NCBI GenBank assembly: GCA_035606355.1
Contig: DATNFO010000058.1
Span: 1 to 59,840, forward strand
Length of the DNA stretch: 59,840 nt
Origin: Sulfopaludibacter sp035606355
GTDB lineage: Bacteria; Acidobacteriota; Terriglobia; Bryobacterales; Bryobacteraceae
Reading direction: 5' to 3'
Below, piece by piece: positions 49,051 to 58,167 of this stretch (within the stretch, counting starts at the first letter, position 1; each line of letters begins with the position of its first letter). A program made the translations under genes and the position numbers. The notes below the pieces were generated by a model. It worked only from the letters and a program-made list of their open reading frames with translations, had not been told where the DNA came from and searched no databases.

Positions 49051-52000
49051 GAGAGCAGCAACTCCAAATCCTCGCGCTTCAAATCGCGAATGAGGCTATT
49101 ATCCTCTCCGAGAATGGCATCGGCCAGCGCCCGCTTGCTCTTTTGCAACTCGAGCACCTTCTCTTCCACCGTGTCCCGCGCAATCAGCCGGTAGGCGAAC
49201 ACCGCCTTGGTTTGCCCAATGCGATGCGCGCGATCCACAGCCTGCGCTTCCACTGCCGGATTCCACCAGGGGTCCAGCAGAAACACGTACTCCGCCGCTG
49301 TCAGATTCAGTCCCAGGCCGCCGGCCTTCAGGCTGATCAGGAAGAGCCCGACTTTAGGGTCGTTCTGAAAGGCTTCGACGTGCGCCTGCCGGTTGCGCGT
49401 GGCGCCGTCGAGATACTCGTACGTCACACCTTGCGCATCCAGCCGTTCCCGCAGAATCGCGAGCAAACTGGTGAACTGCGAAAACACCAGCGCCTTGTGT
49501 CCTTCTTCGCGAATCATGGCTAGCTGCGCGATGAGGGTATCCATTTTTGCGCTCGGCTCCGCCTTCATCTTTTTATCGAGCAGACCCGGATGGCACGCCG
49601 CCTGGCGCAGCCGCAGCAGCGCCTCGAGCACGTGCATTTTATTCTTCGCCAGGCCTTCCGCCTCCACGCGGCCCAGCAGCGTCTGCCGGTAATGTGCCCG
49701 CAATTCGTCGTACTGCTTGCGCTGCGCCGCATCCAGCTCACAGAAGATGGTCTGCTCCGTTTTGTCCGGCAGTTCCCTGGCCACTTGTTGTTTGGTGCGG
49801 CGCAAGATGAACGGCCGCAGCGCGTGGGCCAGCAGGGCGCGCGCTTCTTCGCTCGGGTTTCGGGCCAGTCCGCCGGACATTTTCAGCACCTTGGCTTCGC
49901 CCAGCATTCCCGGGTTGAGAAACTCGAACAGACTCCACAACTCGCCGAGGTGATTCTCCACCGGGGTGCCGCTCAACGCCAGCCGGTGCTCGCCCTTCAA
50001 CAGCCGTACGGCTTTTGCCGACGCGGTGGTCGCGTTCTTGATCGCCTGTGCCTCGTCCAGCACCACATAGTCGAACTGAATCTCGCTCAGCGCCGGAGCA
50101 TCGCGCAGCATGGTGCCATACGTGGTGAGCACCAGGTCATTGTTCCCGATCTCCGTCACTGCGCGCCCGATGCCGACATACTCAAGGACGCGCAACTGCG
50201 GAGTGAAGCGCGCCGCCTCTTCGCGCCAGTTGAAGATCACGCTTTTCGGCGCGACTACGAGGCTCGGGCCTTTCCCCTCTTTGCGCCGCGTTTCCAGCGC
50301 CGCCAGCACCTGCGCGGTTTTGCCGACGCCCATGTCATCGGCGAGGCAGCCGCCGAAGCCGAACTCGCGCAGAAACTCCATCCACCCGAGCCCTTCCCGC
50401 TGATACTCGCGCAACTGGCCGGCGAATCCGGCCGGCTGCTCCGCCGCGCTCACGCCCTCGAAGCGCAGGAGGCGCTCGCGGACGCGCTGGAACATCTCGT
50501 CGACACGCGCCTGAGGCTGCGCGGCCATCAGCGCATCCAGCAAACCCGCCTGGTTGCGTTTGAAGCGCAGATGGTCCGTTTCCTTCGTCCCCAACTGCGC
50601 CAGTGGACCGAACTTCTCCAGCCACTCATCCGGCAGCAATCCGAACGTGCCATCTTCCAGCGCGATCATGTTATCGCCGCGGCGCAGCGCCGCCAGCAGC
50701 GCCGGAAGCTTCGCCGTCGTCTCTCCGTACTGCACTTCCGCATGCAGCTCAAACCAGTCGATGCCGCTCCGAACATCCAGCCGCGTCTCCCCGGCCGTGC
50801 GGAACGCCTTGCCTTCCACCTCGACGTGCCAGCCTGCGCGCATCAATTCGCGGATGACGCGCGGCAGATTTTTCTTCGTCAACCGCCAGAAGGGCGCAAT
50901 ATCGCGATCCGCTTTTAGGCCCAAATCTTCCAGCGTCCGCCGCGCCGCTTCCTCAGCCGCGTGGTCGTGGTGCACATAAACGCGTTCATCCTCGAGCCAC
51001 TGGCCTTCGGTGGCCGTTATTCCTTCCTGTTCCCAACCCGGGCCGTAATTGAACAACAGGTGCGTTTGCAGGTAGGTCTGATTCCACGATTGCCGCTCGC
51101 TGCCGATGCGCAGTCCCAATCGCGGAGCCTCGCGGCGTTCCTCGAACCGCAGTGGTTCGTCCAGATCCAACGGCGGTAGGGCGGGCGATTTCAGCAGGTG
51201 CTTGAGGACGCGGTCCCGATCGCGATCGGGAAATGGGATCCGCCCGATTTTGCGCAACTGCTTGACCCAACCGTAAGAGCCGCCGGCGTCGAATTGCGCC
51301 AGCCGCCCATGCGCCAGCAGAAAGCCGCTCTCCAAAAGGAACTCCGGTTCGGACACGTCCATCGATTCGGCGCCACGCCGCAGTGAGCCCGCGATTGTCC
51401 ACTGGTCGCGTTCATCCTGGCGCACGTTGAGCCACAGCCGCCACGGCTCGCCATCATCCCAGGTCAGCGCGTCCAACCGGTTCCCGGCGTCACGGACGAT
51501 GGCCAGTCTGCCGGTCGCCGCCATGCGCGGAAGCAACTGCAGAGCGAGAGGCCGCGTCAGCGTCCGCTTCATAGCGCCGCCGCCTGAGCGGAACGCATAG
51601 AAGTACTCCTGACCGCCGAGCAGCGTTGAGACGATCTGTACGTCTTCAGGTTCGGGCAGCGCACTCAGTTCGTCCTCGTTTAAGCGCAGCTCTTTGTAAA
51701 CGGTCCAGTCGCCGTTCTTCTTTTTCGAGCGCGAGAACGGCCGGACTACCAGCGCACGATCGTACTCCGACGCGCTCACGTCCAGCCCATACCAAATCTC
51801 GAAACCGTTCGGAAAGTGGGCCCGGCCGTGGCGCTCATTCAGTGAAGAATGCACTGCGGAGAGATAGTCTTCCCATGCGGGCCGCTGAGGGCCCTGACCA
51901 CGCTGTGAACCCTGCGCCTTTCCGAGCAGCGTAACGGCCCGATGCTCCTGCCTGACGACGGCGCCGTAGACCCGCAAAGTTTTCGGATAGTTGGCGGCTT

Positions 52001-52277
52001 CGCGCAATGCTCCCTGACGATCGGCCTGCAGCACCGCCGCCCACACGTGCTTGCACGGCCCGTACTCGGAAAAATAAGGGCATTCGCACGAGATTCCCAT
52101 GCGGCCCGGCGGCTCGTAAGTCAGGCTGACGGCGTAATTCGCGCCGCCTCGCACGATCCCGTGAAGGCCGAATTCATCCGTGCGCTGAAAGCGGACAGCG
52201 CCGCTCAAAAAGAGGCCTTGGCCTTTAAATTGAACACGTTTCTCGAATTCGAAGGAAAGCTTGGCAGCAAGGGTCAT
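49047..52277 (-). CDS. SNF2/RapA-type DNA-dependent ATPase with SWIM zinc finger
   Basis: A 1076-aa protein. The SWIM finger (CECPYF...GPCKHVWA) is near 64-80 and a long middle region (SNF2_assoc-like) runs to about 620. The ATPase core follows: Walker A DDMGVGKTAQ (about 645-655), Walker B VVLDEAQAIKN (about 748-758), SGTPVENHLGELWSLFEFL, and the C-terminal helicase lobe with LVFSQFT, LISLKAGGLGLNLTAAEYVFLLDPWWNPAVEAQAVDRAHRIGQTK. It remodels protein-DNA complexes or translocates on duplex DNA. Bacterial roles include transcription recycling and defence islands, but no defence neighbours are present here. Confidence 0.92.
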   Translation of the reverse strand: MTLAAKLSFEFEKRVQFKGQGLFLSGAVRFQRTDEFGLHGIVRGGANYAVSLTYEPPGRMGISCECPYFSEYGPCKHVWAAVLQADRQGALREAANYPKTLRVYGAVVRQEHRAVTLLGKAQGSQRGQGPQRPAWEDYLSAVHSSLNERHGRAHFPNGFEIWYGLDVSASEYDRALVVRPFSRSKKKNGDWTVYKELRLNEDELSALPEPEDVQIVSTLLGGQEYFYAFRSGGGAMKRTLTRPLALQLLPRMAATGRLAIVRDAGNRLDALTWDDGEPWRLWLNVRQDERDQWTIAGSLRRGAESMDVSEPEFLLESGFLLAHGRLAQFDAGGSYGWVKQLRKIGRIPFPDRDRDRVLKHLLKSPALPPLDLDEPLRFEERREAPRLGLRIGSERQSWNQTYLQTHLLFNYGPGWEQEGITATEGQWLEDERVYVHHDHAAEEAARRTLEDLGLKADRDIAPFWRLTKKNLPRVIRELMRAGWHVEVEGKAFRTAGETRLDVRSGIDWFELHAEVQYGETTAKLPALLAALRRGDNMIALEDGTFGLLPDEWLEKFGPLAQLGTKETDHLRFKRNQAGLLDALMAAQPQARVDEMFQRVRERLLRFEGVSAAEQPAGFAGQLREYQREGLGWMEFLREFGFGGCLADDMGVGKTAQVLAALETRRKEGKGPSLVVAPKSVIFNWREEAARFTPQLRVLEYVGIGRAVTEIGNNDLVLTTYGTMLRDAPALSEIQFDYVVLDEAQAIKNATTASAKAVRLLKGEHRLALSGTPVENHLGELWSLFEFLNPGMLGEAKVLKMSGGLARNPSEEARALLAHALRPFILRRTKQQVARELPDKTEQTIFCELDAAQRKQYDELRAHYRQTLLGRVEAEGLAKNKMHVLEALLRLRQAACHPGLLDKKMKAEPSAKMDTLIAQLAMIREEGHKALVFSQFTSLLAILRERLDAQGVTYEYLDGATRNRQAHVEAFQNDPKVGLFLISLKAGGLGLNLTAAEYVFLLDPWWNPAVEAQAVDRAHRIGQTKAVFAYRLIARDTVEEKVLELQKSKRALADAILGEDNSLIRDLKREDLELLLS

Positions 52278-52359
52278 TGAAAAAGAGGGAATCTTTCATT
52301 CTAGCGGCCCCTGGATGTAGTGTCGAGTTTTTTGCAGAAGTGGAGGATAACTTCGGCTG

Positions 52360-52560
52360 TAGTTCCCGTCGCACTCCATTCGCCTTTCGATACACCTTTT
52401 ACCGCTTCCTGACGGTCGCGGCTCCGTTAGTAGAATCAACTACATACGGAGCCGTGACCGTAAGGGAGCGGTAAAAGGTATCGAAAGACGAATGGAGCGG
52501 CACGAGAACGACAGCCGGATTATTCAGTAACCCGTGAGGGAGCGGTAAAAGGTGTTGGGG
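52360..52560. repeat. Composite intergenic repeat, copy D
   Basis: A left unit (TTCCCGTCGCACTCC, ATTCGCCTTTCGATACACC) leads into a palindrome whose left arm ends GCGGCTCCGT at 52427, with 18-nt loop 52428-52445 (TAGTAGAATCAACTACAT) and right arm from 52446. The right unit contains GGTAAAAGGTATCGAAAG, GAATGGAGCGGCACGAG, AACGACAGCCGGATTATTCA and GTGAGGGAGCGGTAAAAGG. It lies between the SNF2 start and the hybrid-kinase stop; nothing else was recognised in 52278-52589. Confidence 0.85.
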
Positions 52561-52589
52561 ACACGAGTGCGTTTGGCTAGCAGCATCAT

Positions 52590-54938
52590 CTACTCCGCCG
52601 CCCCCAATGCGCCGCCGATTTTCGCCAGTAGAGCCGACGACGTATACGGCTTCCGGACGTATCCCGCCACGCGCCTTCCTACGAATCGCCGCGCCACCTC
52701 GCTCTCGTTATAGCCGCTGGACACCAGAATCGGAACGTCGTGCCGGATCGTATGCAGATGCCTCGCCGCTTCCTCTCCGCCCATCACCGGCATGGTCACA
52801 TCCAACAAAATGAGCGAGATCTCGGTGTTGCGCTCGCGGAAGATCTCGATGGCCTGCTGGCCGTTCTCCGCCAGAATCACCTGATAGCCCTTGCGCTCCA
52901 GCACCGCGCGCGTTGTGCGGCGCACGATGTCCTCGTCATCGACCACCAGAATCGTCCGGCCGCGTTCCGGCGCCGCTGTGGCCGCTGCGACGCCGCCCGC
53001 CGGTTTTGAGGCCGGCGCTGCCTTGGCGGGCAGCAGGACCTCAAACCTGCTGCCGCGGCCCGCTTCGCTTTCCACCTGGATGGCCCCGTGATGACTTCGC
53101 GCGATGCCCATCGCTGCCGGCAATCCAAGTCCGCGGCCCGTAAATTTGGTGGTGAAAAATGGATCGAAAATCCGCGACAGCGTCTGCGCGTCCATGCCCG
53201 TGCCGGTATCCTGCACTGCCGCGTAGGCGTACAAGCCTGGCTGCAGATCGTCGAACGGCGCCGCGCGCTTTGCCTGTGTCAATTCCCGAGTCCCGGTCTC
53301 CACCACCACGAGTCCTGGACGCTCGCCGATGGCTTCACCCGCATTGATGACCAGGTTGAAGACCATCTGCTGCAATTGCCGTAGGTCCGCATCCACCAGC
53401 GGCAAATCCCGCGCCAGTTCCATGGAGAGCCGCACCGGCTTCGGCAGGCTCGTATCCATCAATTCGGAAATATCTTCGATGGCCCGGCTCAAATCCACCG
53501 GCTCGATGACAAAACGCCCCTTGCCCGCGAACGCGAGCATTTGCCGCGTCAGATCCGCCGCCCGTTCGCTGGCGTTTACCACTTCCTGCAGCAGTTCGTG
53601 ATTCGAATCGCTCCGCGGAATGCTTTCCAGAACCAGGCTGGCGTTGCCCAGAATACCGGTGAGAATGTTGTTGAAGTCGTGTGCCAGGCCACCTGCGAGC
53701 ACTCCCAGGCTCTCCAGTTTTGCCGATTGCAGCAGATGGTCTTCGGTCCGTTTGCGCTCGCTGATATCCGCGAAGGTCACCACCATTCCTTCGACTTCGC
53801 CGCTCCGCAGAATCGGATAACTGGAAAACTCCACCGGGAAACTCGACCCATCCGCGCGGAACAGCACCTCTCCCGCCCCGCGATGCGGCTTGCCGGTGCG
53901 CACCACGCTCAGAATCGGGCAGTCGCCTTCGGGATATGCCGCGCCGTCCGGCCGTGAATGGTGTACCAGCGGATGAATGCGTTTGCCGAGCATCTGCTCG
54001 CGCGCATAGCCCAGCATCTCAACCGCCGCGCGATTCACAAAGCTGCACCGCCCGTCGCGATCTCCGCCGAAAATGCCCTCCCCGGTGGATTCCAGCAGCA
54101 GTTGCAAGCTATCGGCGATTTCGCTCCGCTCCGCCTCGGCTTTTCTTCGCTTGACGATGGCGCCGATTCTCGCCCGCAACAGCACCGGGTCTACAGGCTT
54201 TGCGAGAAAATCCTCGGCGCCCATCTCGATGGATCGCACCGCGTTCTGCAGATCGTCCATGGCCGACAGCACGACCACAGGCAGATCTCGAAAAGCGGGA
54301 TCGCTCCGCAGCCGCGCGAGAACTTCGAAGCCGTCCATCTCCGGCATCACGAGGTCCAGGAGCACCAGGTCGAATTTCTCCTGCTTTAGGCGAGCCAGAG
54401 CCGCTTCGCCGCCCGTCTCCGACGCTGTGGCGAACCCTTCGCGCGCCAATCGACGGCACAGAATCTCGCGATTGCTCTGGTCGTCGTCCACCACCAGAAT
54501 CCGGGCGCCGGCATGCGCCCCGGCGGCTGCGGCATCCGCTGTTCCCGACGCGCTCTCCGGGTCCAGCAGGTCGCCGCCCGACGCGAAAAGCTCGAGATCG
54601 GCCGTGGCGTTTCGAATCTTCTGCAGATCCGTTTCAAACGCCCCAGCCGATTTGCCTGCGAACCGGTTCAGGGCGTCAGAGATCTCCTGCAGCATCGGCC
54701 GCAGCGCCGCCCGCAATGCATCAAGGGCCGCCGGAGCAACGTCGCCGTCCGTCGGCAAGCCTTCATTCACCGCATCCATAATGCGCCTGGCAATACCGCG
54801 GACCTCGTACACAATGGCCGCCAGGATCGCCGCGCTGCGATCCTTAGCGTCCTCTTCCACCATTTCGGCATAGCCGATGATGTGGTTCAACGGGGTCCTT
54901 AGCGCATGCCTGAGCCGCGCCGCGGCATGTGCGCTCAT
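52590..54938 (-). CDS. Hybrid histidine kinase (DHp-like, REC, PAS, HK, REC)
   Basis: A 782-aa soluble protein. The N-terminal H-box-like helix RHALRTPLNHIIGYAEM (about 9-25) has no ATPase domain of its own. REC1 about 145-265 (ILVVDDDQSNR, LVLLDLVMPEMDG), PAS about 280-400 (STGEGIFGGDRDGRCSFVN), a second HisKA with His in GGLAHDFNNILTGI, HATPase_c (VFNLVINAGEAI, DTGTGMDAQTL, GLGLPAAMGI) and REC2 about 660-782 (ILVVDDEDIVRR, LILLDVTMPVMGG). No TM segment, so a cytoplasmic phosphorelay hub. ATG 54938 is chosen because the longer frame overlaps the uracil-glycosylase gene, which ends 14 bp upstream. Confidence 0.85.
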   Translation of the reverse strand: MSAHAAARLRHALRTPLNHIIGYAEMVEEDAKDRSAAILAAIVYEVRGIARRIMDAVNEGLPTDGDVAPAALDALRAALRPMLQEISDALNRFAGKSAGAFETDLQKIRNATADLELFASGGDLLDPESASGTADAAAAGAHAGARILVVDDDQSNREILCRRLAREGFATASETGGEAALARLKQEKFDLVLLDLVMPEMDGFEVLARLRSDPAFRDLPVVVLSAMDDLQNAVRSIEMGAEDFLAKPVDPVLLRARIGAIVKRRKAEAERSEIADSLQLLLESTGEGIFGGDRDGRCSFVNRAAVEMLGYAREQMLGKRIHPLVHHSRPDGAAYPEGDCPILSVVRTGKPHRGAGEVLFRADGSSFPVEFSSYPILRSGEVEGMVVTFADISERKRTEDHLLQSAKLESLGVLAGGLAHDFNNILTGILGNASLVLESIPRSDSNHELLQEVVNASERAADLTRQMLAFAGKGRFVIEPVDLSRAIEDISELMDTSLPKPVRLSMELARDLPLVDADLRQLQQMVFNLVINAGEAIGERPGLVVVETGTRELTQAKRAAPFDDLQPGLYAYAAVQDTGTGMDAQTLSRIFDPFFTTKFTGRGLGLPAAMGIARSHHGAIQVESEAGRGSRFEVLLPAKAAPASKPAGGVAAATAAPERGRTILVVDDEDIVRRTTRAVLERKGYQVILAENGQQAIEIFRERNTEISLILLDVTMPVMGGEEAARHLHTIRHDVPILVSSGYNESEVARRFVGRRVAGYVRKPYTSSALLAKIGGALGAAE

Positions 54939-54952
54939 CAGGGGATGCGAGG

Positions 54953-55603
54953 CTATCGGGCCCTCCTCGTCTTCGCGTGCAGCACTCCCGCCGCTACCCG
55001 CAGGTCCGCTACGAATGCCGCCCGTTCGGCGTGCCGCCGCTCTGCATCCGGAGCTCGCAGAATAGAAGAAGGGTGCACCGTCGCCGTGACGAAGGGAGGA
55101 CTCTCCACCATCTTTCCGCGCTCTTGCGTCACGCGAAATTGCTTTCCCAGCAGCGCCTGCGCCGCGGTGGCACCGAGACAGATCAGCACCCGCGGTTTGA
55201 CCAACTCCAGCTCTGCCTCCAGCCACGGAACGCAAGCGGCTATTTCTACTGAGTTCGGCTTCGCATGGATGCGGCGCTTCCCGCGAGGCTCCCATTTAAA
55301 ATGCTTCACTACATTGGTGACGTACGCCTGAGCGCGATCGATTCCGGCTTCTTCCAAAGCTTCATTCAACAGGCGGCCCGCCGGCCCGACGAAAGGATGA
55401 CCCGCCAAGTCCTCCTCGTTGCCGGGTTGCTCGCCGACCAGCATCAGCCGCGCCACCCCGGGTGCGCCCGCCGCGTTTTCTCCGAATACAGTCTGAGTGC
55501 CGCGTTTCCACAAATCGCACGCGCGGCAGCCGGCCGCCGCATCGTGGAGGCTTTGCCAATTGCTGTCGATCGGGATAAGCGAAGCGGCGCTCCCGCGAGC
55601 CAT
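54953..55603 (-). CDS. UdgX-type uracil-DNA glycosylase (4Fe-4S, family 4-like)
   Basis: A 216-aa protein. Iron-sulfur ligands are probably Cys26, Cys29, Cys124 and Cys142; motif A GEQPGNEEDLAGHPFVGPAG (57-76); the diagnostic extra loop RGKRRIH (107-113); VHPSS (176-180). The KRRIH loop identifies UdgX, in which the loop His attacks the abasic sugar and the enzyme stays covalently bound to uracil-containing DNA; here it would be His113. GGAG lies 9 nt before the ATG at 55603. It is followed closely by the hybrid kinase gene, possibly one transcript. Confidence 0.88.
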   Translation of the reverse strand: MARGSAASLIPIDSNWQSLHDAAAGCRACDLWKRGTQTVFGENAAGAPGVARLMLVGEQPGNEEDLAGHPFVGPAGRLLNEALEEAGIDRAQAYVTNVVKHFKWEPRGKRRIHAKPNSVEIAACVPWLEAELELVKPRVLICLGATAAQALLGKQFRVTQERGKMVESPPFVTATVHPSSILRAPDAERRHAERAAFVADLRVAAGVLHAKTRRAR

Positions 55604-55733
55604 ACTCGTATTCTCCTATTGCGAGGGAGTAACTCGATTCAGTATTGGGCGCTCAGTGTATGATCCCGAACCGCCCCACGGGACCCCGCGGCTATGGCCG
55701 CGCTCTTTTTGTGGGGAACGGTTCATCCTGAAG

Positions 55734-55799
55734 AGCGACCGGTCTCCAGACCGGTTGCACGCGAACGGAGCTCGCAACAGATCAGGAGAACCGGTCGCT
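55734..55799. repeat. Inverted repeat upstream of the permease gene
   Basis: AGCGACCGGTCTCC (55734-55747) pairs with GGAGAACCGGTCGCT (55785-55799), a 14-bp stem with one bulge. An internal alternative hairpin (GACCGGTCTCCAGACCGGT) competes with it. It lies in the 249-bp space between divergent UdgX and permease genes and may be a mobile-type palindrome or a regulatory structure. Confidence 0.55.
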
Positions 55800-55852
55800 A
55801 CTCCATGTCGGGCGAGCGGCGCTCCCTGCCGTAAGATGGAGACTAGGCGCCG

Positions 55853-57253
55853 ATGCCCAATCCACAAACGCAACCGTCGTTCCGCACCCAGGCGCCTGGC
55901 CTGCTCCGCCAGCTTGGTTTCTTCAGTGCAACTGCGCTCGTGATTTCCAACATGGTCGGCGTAGGCATTTTCTCCAGCACCGGAATCATGGCCGGCGACC
56001 TCGGTAGTGCTTCGCTCGTCCTCGGCTGCTGGGTGGTCGGCGCATTATTCGCGCTCGCCGGAGCCCTCAGCTACTCCGAGCTCGGCATCAATTTCCCCAG
56101 CTCGGGTGGCGAGTATGTGTACCTCACTCACGCATTCGGCCCCGAATGGGGTTTCATGACAGGTTGGGTTTCGTTCTTCGCCGGATTCTCCGCTCCCATT
56201 GCGCTCGCTGCTCTGGCGTTTTCCGATTACCTTGGCTACTTCTTCCCCACGCTGCGGCAGGCGAACGCCATGGTGATCGGCTCGGGCTTTTTCGCCCTGC
56301 GCCTCGGCCGCGGGCAGGTGCTGGCTTCCGTACTCATCGCCGGATTTACGTTGCTGAACTGCTTCGGCCTGGGACGCACCGCGAAAGTGCAAAACGTGCT
56401 CACTTATACGAAGCTTGCCGTCATCGTCGGCTTTGTGCTGCTGGCTTTTCTCGCGGGAAACGGCAATTGGGCCCACTTCACGCAACCCGCCGCGCGCACG
56501 TCGCACCTTGGCCTTCCCGTTCAGTTCCTCGTGAGCCTGCTGTGGGTGATGGTGGCATACAGCGGATGGAACGCGGCTACCTATGTTGCTGAAGAGATCC
56601 GCCGCCCGGAGCGGACCCTACCGGCCGCGATCGGCGCCGGAGCCGCCGTCGTCGCCATTCTCTTCCTCGCGCTGAACGTGGTCTTTATTTATTCCACGCC
56701 GCTCGAATCCATGAAGGGCGTCATCGCCGTCGGCTCGCTTGCCGCCTCCAACCTGTTCGGCCCCAGCGTCGCCGGCGCATTTTCCGCCCTGATGGCGCTC
56801 TGCATCGCATCCACGGTCAATGCCGAAGTTACTGTCGGACCGCGCGTATATTACGCCATGGCGAAGAACAAAGCATTCTTCAGCGCCGCCGCGAAGATCG
56901 ATCCGCGCTGGCACACGCCCGTCTACGCCATTGTCAGTCAAGGCATCTGCGCTATCGTCATGACCGTCACCCCTTTCGCCGAGCTCATGACGTACATCGG
57001 CATGAGCCTCACTCTCTTTACCGTGCTTTCCGTGGCATCGCTGCTGGTTTTCAGAAAGCGGCGGCCGGGCTGGCAGCGAATGCGTGCGATCGATTTCGCT
57101 TACCCGCTGATTCCCGGTTCCTATATCCTGGTTGGCACCTGTATGATGATTTACGGTGTCATCGATCAGCCGCGCGCTTCGCTGTTGGCGCTGGCGACGG
57201 TGGGCGCTGGTGCTCTTGTGCACCATTTCGGGATCCGTTCACGACCGGCGTGA
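55853..57253 (+). CDS. APC-superfamily amino acid permease
   Basis: A 466-aa protein with about 12 TM helices. The first helix carries the APC substrate-binding signature (ATALVISNMVGVGIFSSTGIM); SYSELGINFPSSGGEYVYLTHAFGP follows in TM2-3; YSGWNAATYVAEEIRRPERTLP lies near TM6, typical of LAT/AdiC-like amino acid exchangers. It would import or exchange an amino acid at the inner membrane. The stop overlaps the GTG at 57250 or lies 23 bp from the preferred GTG 57277 of the next gene, so the three genes to 59465 form one operon. Confidence 0.87.
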   Translation: MPNPQTQPSFRTQAPGLLRQLGFFSATALVISNMVGVGIFSSTGIMAGDLGSASLVLGCWVVGALFALAGALSYSELGINFPSSGGEYVYLTHAFGPEWGFMTGWVSFFAGFSAPIALAALAFSDYLGYFFPTLRQANAMVIGSGFFALRLGRGQVLASVLIAGFTLLNCFGLGRTAKVQNVLTYTKLAVIVGFVLLAFLAGNGNWAHFTQPAARTSHLGLPVQFLVSLLWVMVAYSGWNAATYVAEEIRRPERTLPAAIGAGAAVVAILFLALNVVFIYSTPLESMKGVIAVGSLAASNLFGPSVAGAFSALMALCIASTVNAEVTVGPRVYYAMAKNKAFFSAAAKIDPRWHTPVYAIVSQGICAIVMTVTPFAELMTYIGMSLTLFTVLSVASLLVFRKRRPGWQRMRAIDFAYPLIPGSYILVGTCMMIYGVIDQPRASLLALATVGAGALVHHFGIRSRPA

Positions 57254-57276
57254 ACGGCTTTGAGGGGGAACTACTC

Positions 57277-58167
57277 GTGCTTTCCAGACGGCAATTCGGA
57301 ATGTTGGCAGGCGCTGCGCTGCCAATCGCGCGCGCGGCGTTGGCGGCCAAAATCGATTCCAAAATCGACGGCGTCCAGCTCGGAGCGCAGACCTACAGTT
57401 TTCGAGACATGGCTCTCGACCCCTGCATCGCTGCTATGAAAGAAATCGGCCTGGGCGAATGCGAACTCTTCATGGGGCACGTGGAGCCGAAGGACCTGAA
57501 GCGTGACGCGCTGCGCCAGTGGCGCCTTGAAACGCCGGCGTCGTACTTCGAGGGCATAGCTAAGAAATTTGCCGATGCGGGCATCCAAATCTACGCCTAC
57601 ACGATCAACTTCAGAGACGATATGAGCGATGAGGAACTCGACCGCGGGTTCCAGCAGACCAAGTGGCTGGGCCCGGACCTCATCACCACCTCGACCACAC
57701 ACACGTGTGCCAAGAGGCTGGTTCCGTTTGCCGAAAAACACAAGGTGCGCGTTGCCCTGCACGGCCACGATGCCGTCAACAACCCGAACGAGTTTTCGAG
57801 GCCCGAGGACTTTAGCGAGGCCATGGCAATGTCACCGCTCTTCCTCATCAATCTCGATATCGGCCATTTCACTGCCGGCGGATATGACGCTGTGAAGTAC
57901 ATTCAGCAGAATCATGACAAAATTGTCTGTCTGCACATCAAAGACAGGAAGCGCGATTACGCCGTCAACGGCAAGGTAGGGCAGGGCACGGGGAAGAACA
58001 TGCCGTTCGGTGAAGGCGACACTCCCATCAAGCCGGTGCTCCAACTCCTGAAGAAAAACGGGTGGCCCATACCGGCCAACATCGAATACGAATACGGAAC
58101 GAAAGGGATGGACACTGTCGCCGAAGTCAGGAAGTGCTTCGAATACATGAAGGCGGCCCTCGCCTAG
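57277..58167 (+). CDS. Sugar phosphate isomerase/epimerase-like TIM barrel with Tat signal
   Basis: A 296-aa protein. The N-terminal twin-arginine signal SRRQFGMLAGAALPIARAA precedes an xylose-isomerase-like TIM barrel (AP endonuclease family 2): GVQLGAQTYSF, ECELFMGHVEP, KVRVALHGHDAVN, FLINLDIGHFTAGG, IVCLHIKDRKRDY and IEYEYG supply the metal-binding His/Glu/Asp set. It would isomerise or epimerise a sugar or inositol derivative in the periplasm. GTG 57277, preceded by GAGGGGGAA, starts the Tat signal; GTG 57250 overlaps the permease stop and is an alternative. Operon with two transporters. Confidence 0.84.
   Translation: MLSRRQFGMLAGAALPIARAALAAKIDSKIDGVQLGAQTYSFRDMALDPCIAAMKEIGLGECELFMGHVEPKDLKRDALRQWRLETPASYFEGIAKKFADAGIQIYAYTINFRDDMSDEELDRGFQQTKWLGPDLITTSTTHTCAKRLVPFAEKHKVRVALHGHDAVNNPNEFSRPEDFSEAMAMSPLFLINLDIGHFTAGGYDAVKYIQQNHDKIVCLHIKDRKRDYAVNGKVGQGTGKNMPFGEGDTPIKPVLQLLKKNGWPIPANIEYEYGTKGMDTVAEVRKCFEYMKAALA

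Noticed and set aside
49047..52277. Part of an anti-phage defence island
   Set aside because: SNF2 proteins occur in some defence systems, but the neighbours here (serine hydrolase, hybrid kinase, UdgX) do not form a known set and no nuclease or methylase accompanies it.
54939..55295. N-terminal extension of the hybrid kinase
   Set aside because: It would overlap the UdgX gene almost entirely in another frame and reads as low-complexity Gly/Arg/Ala.
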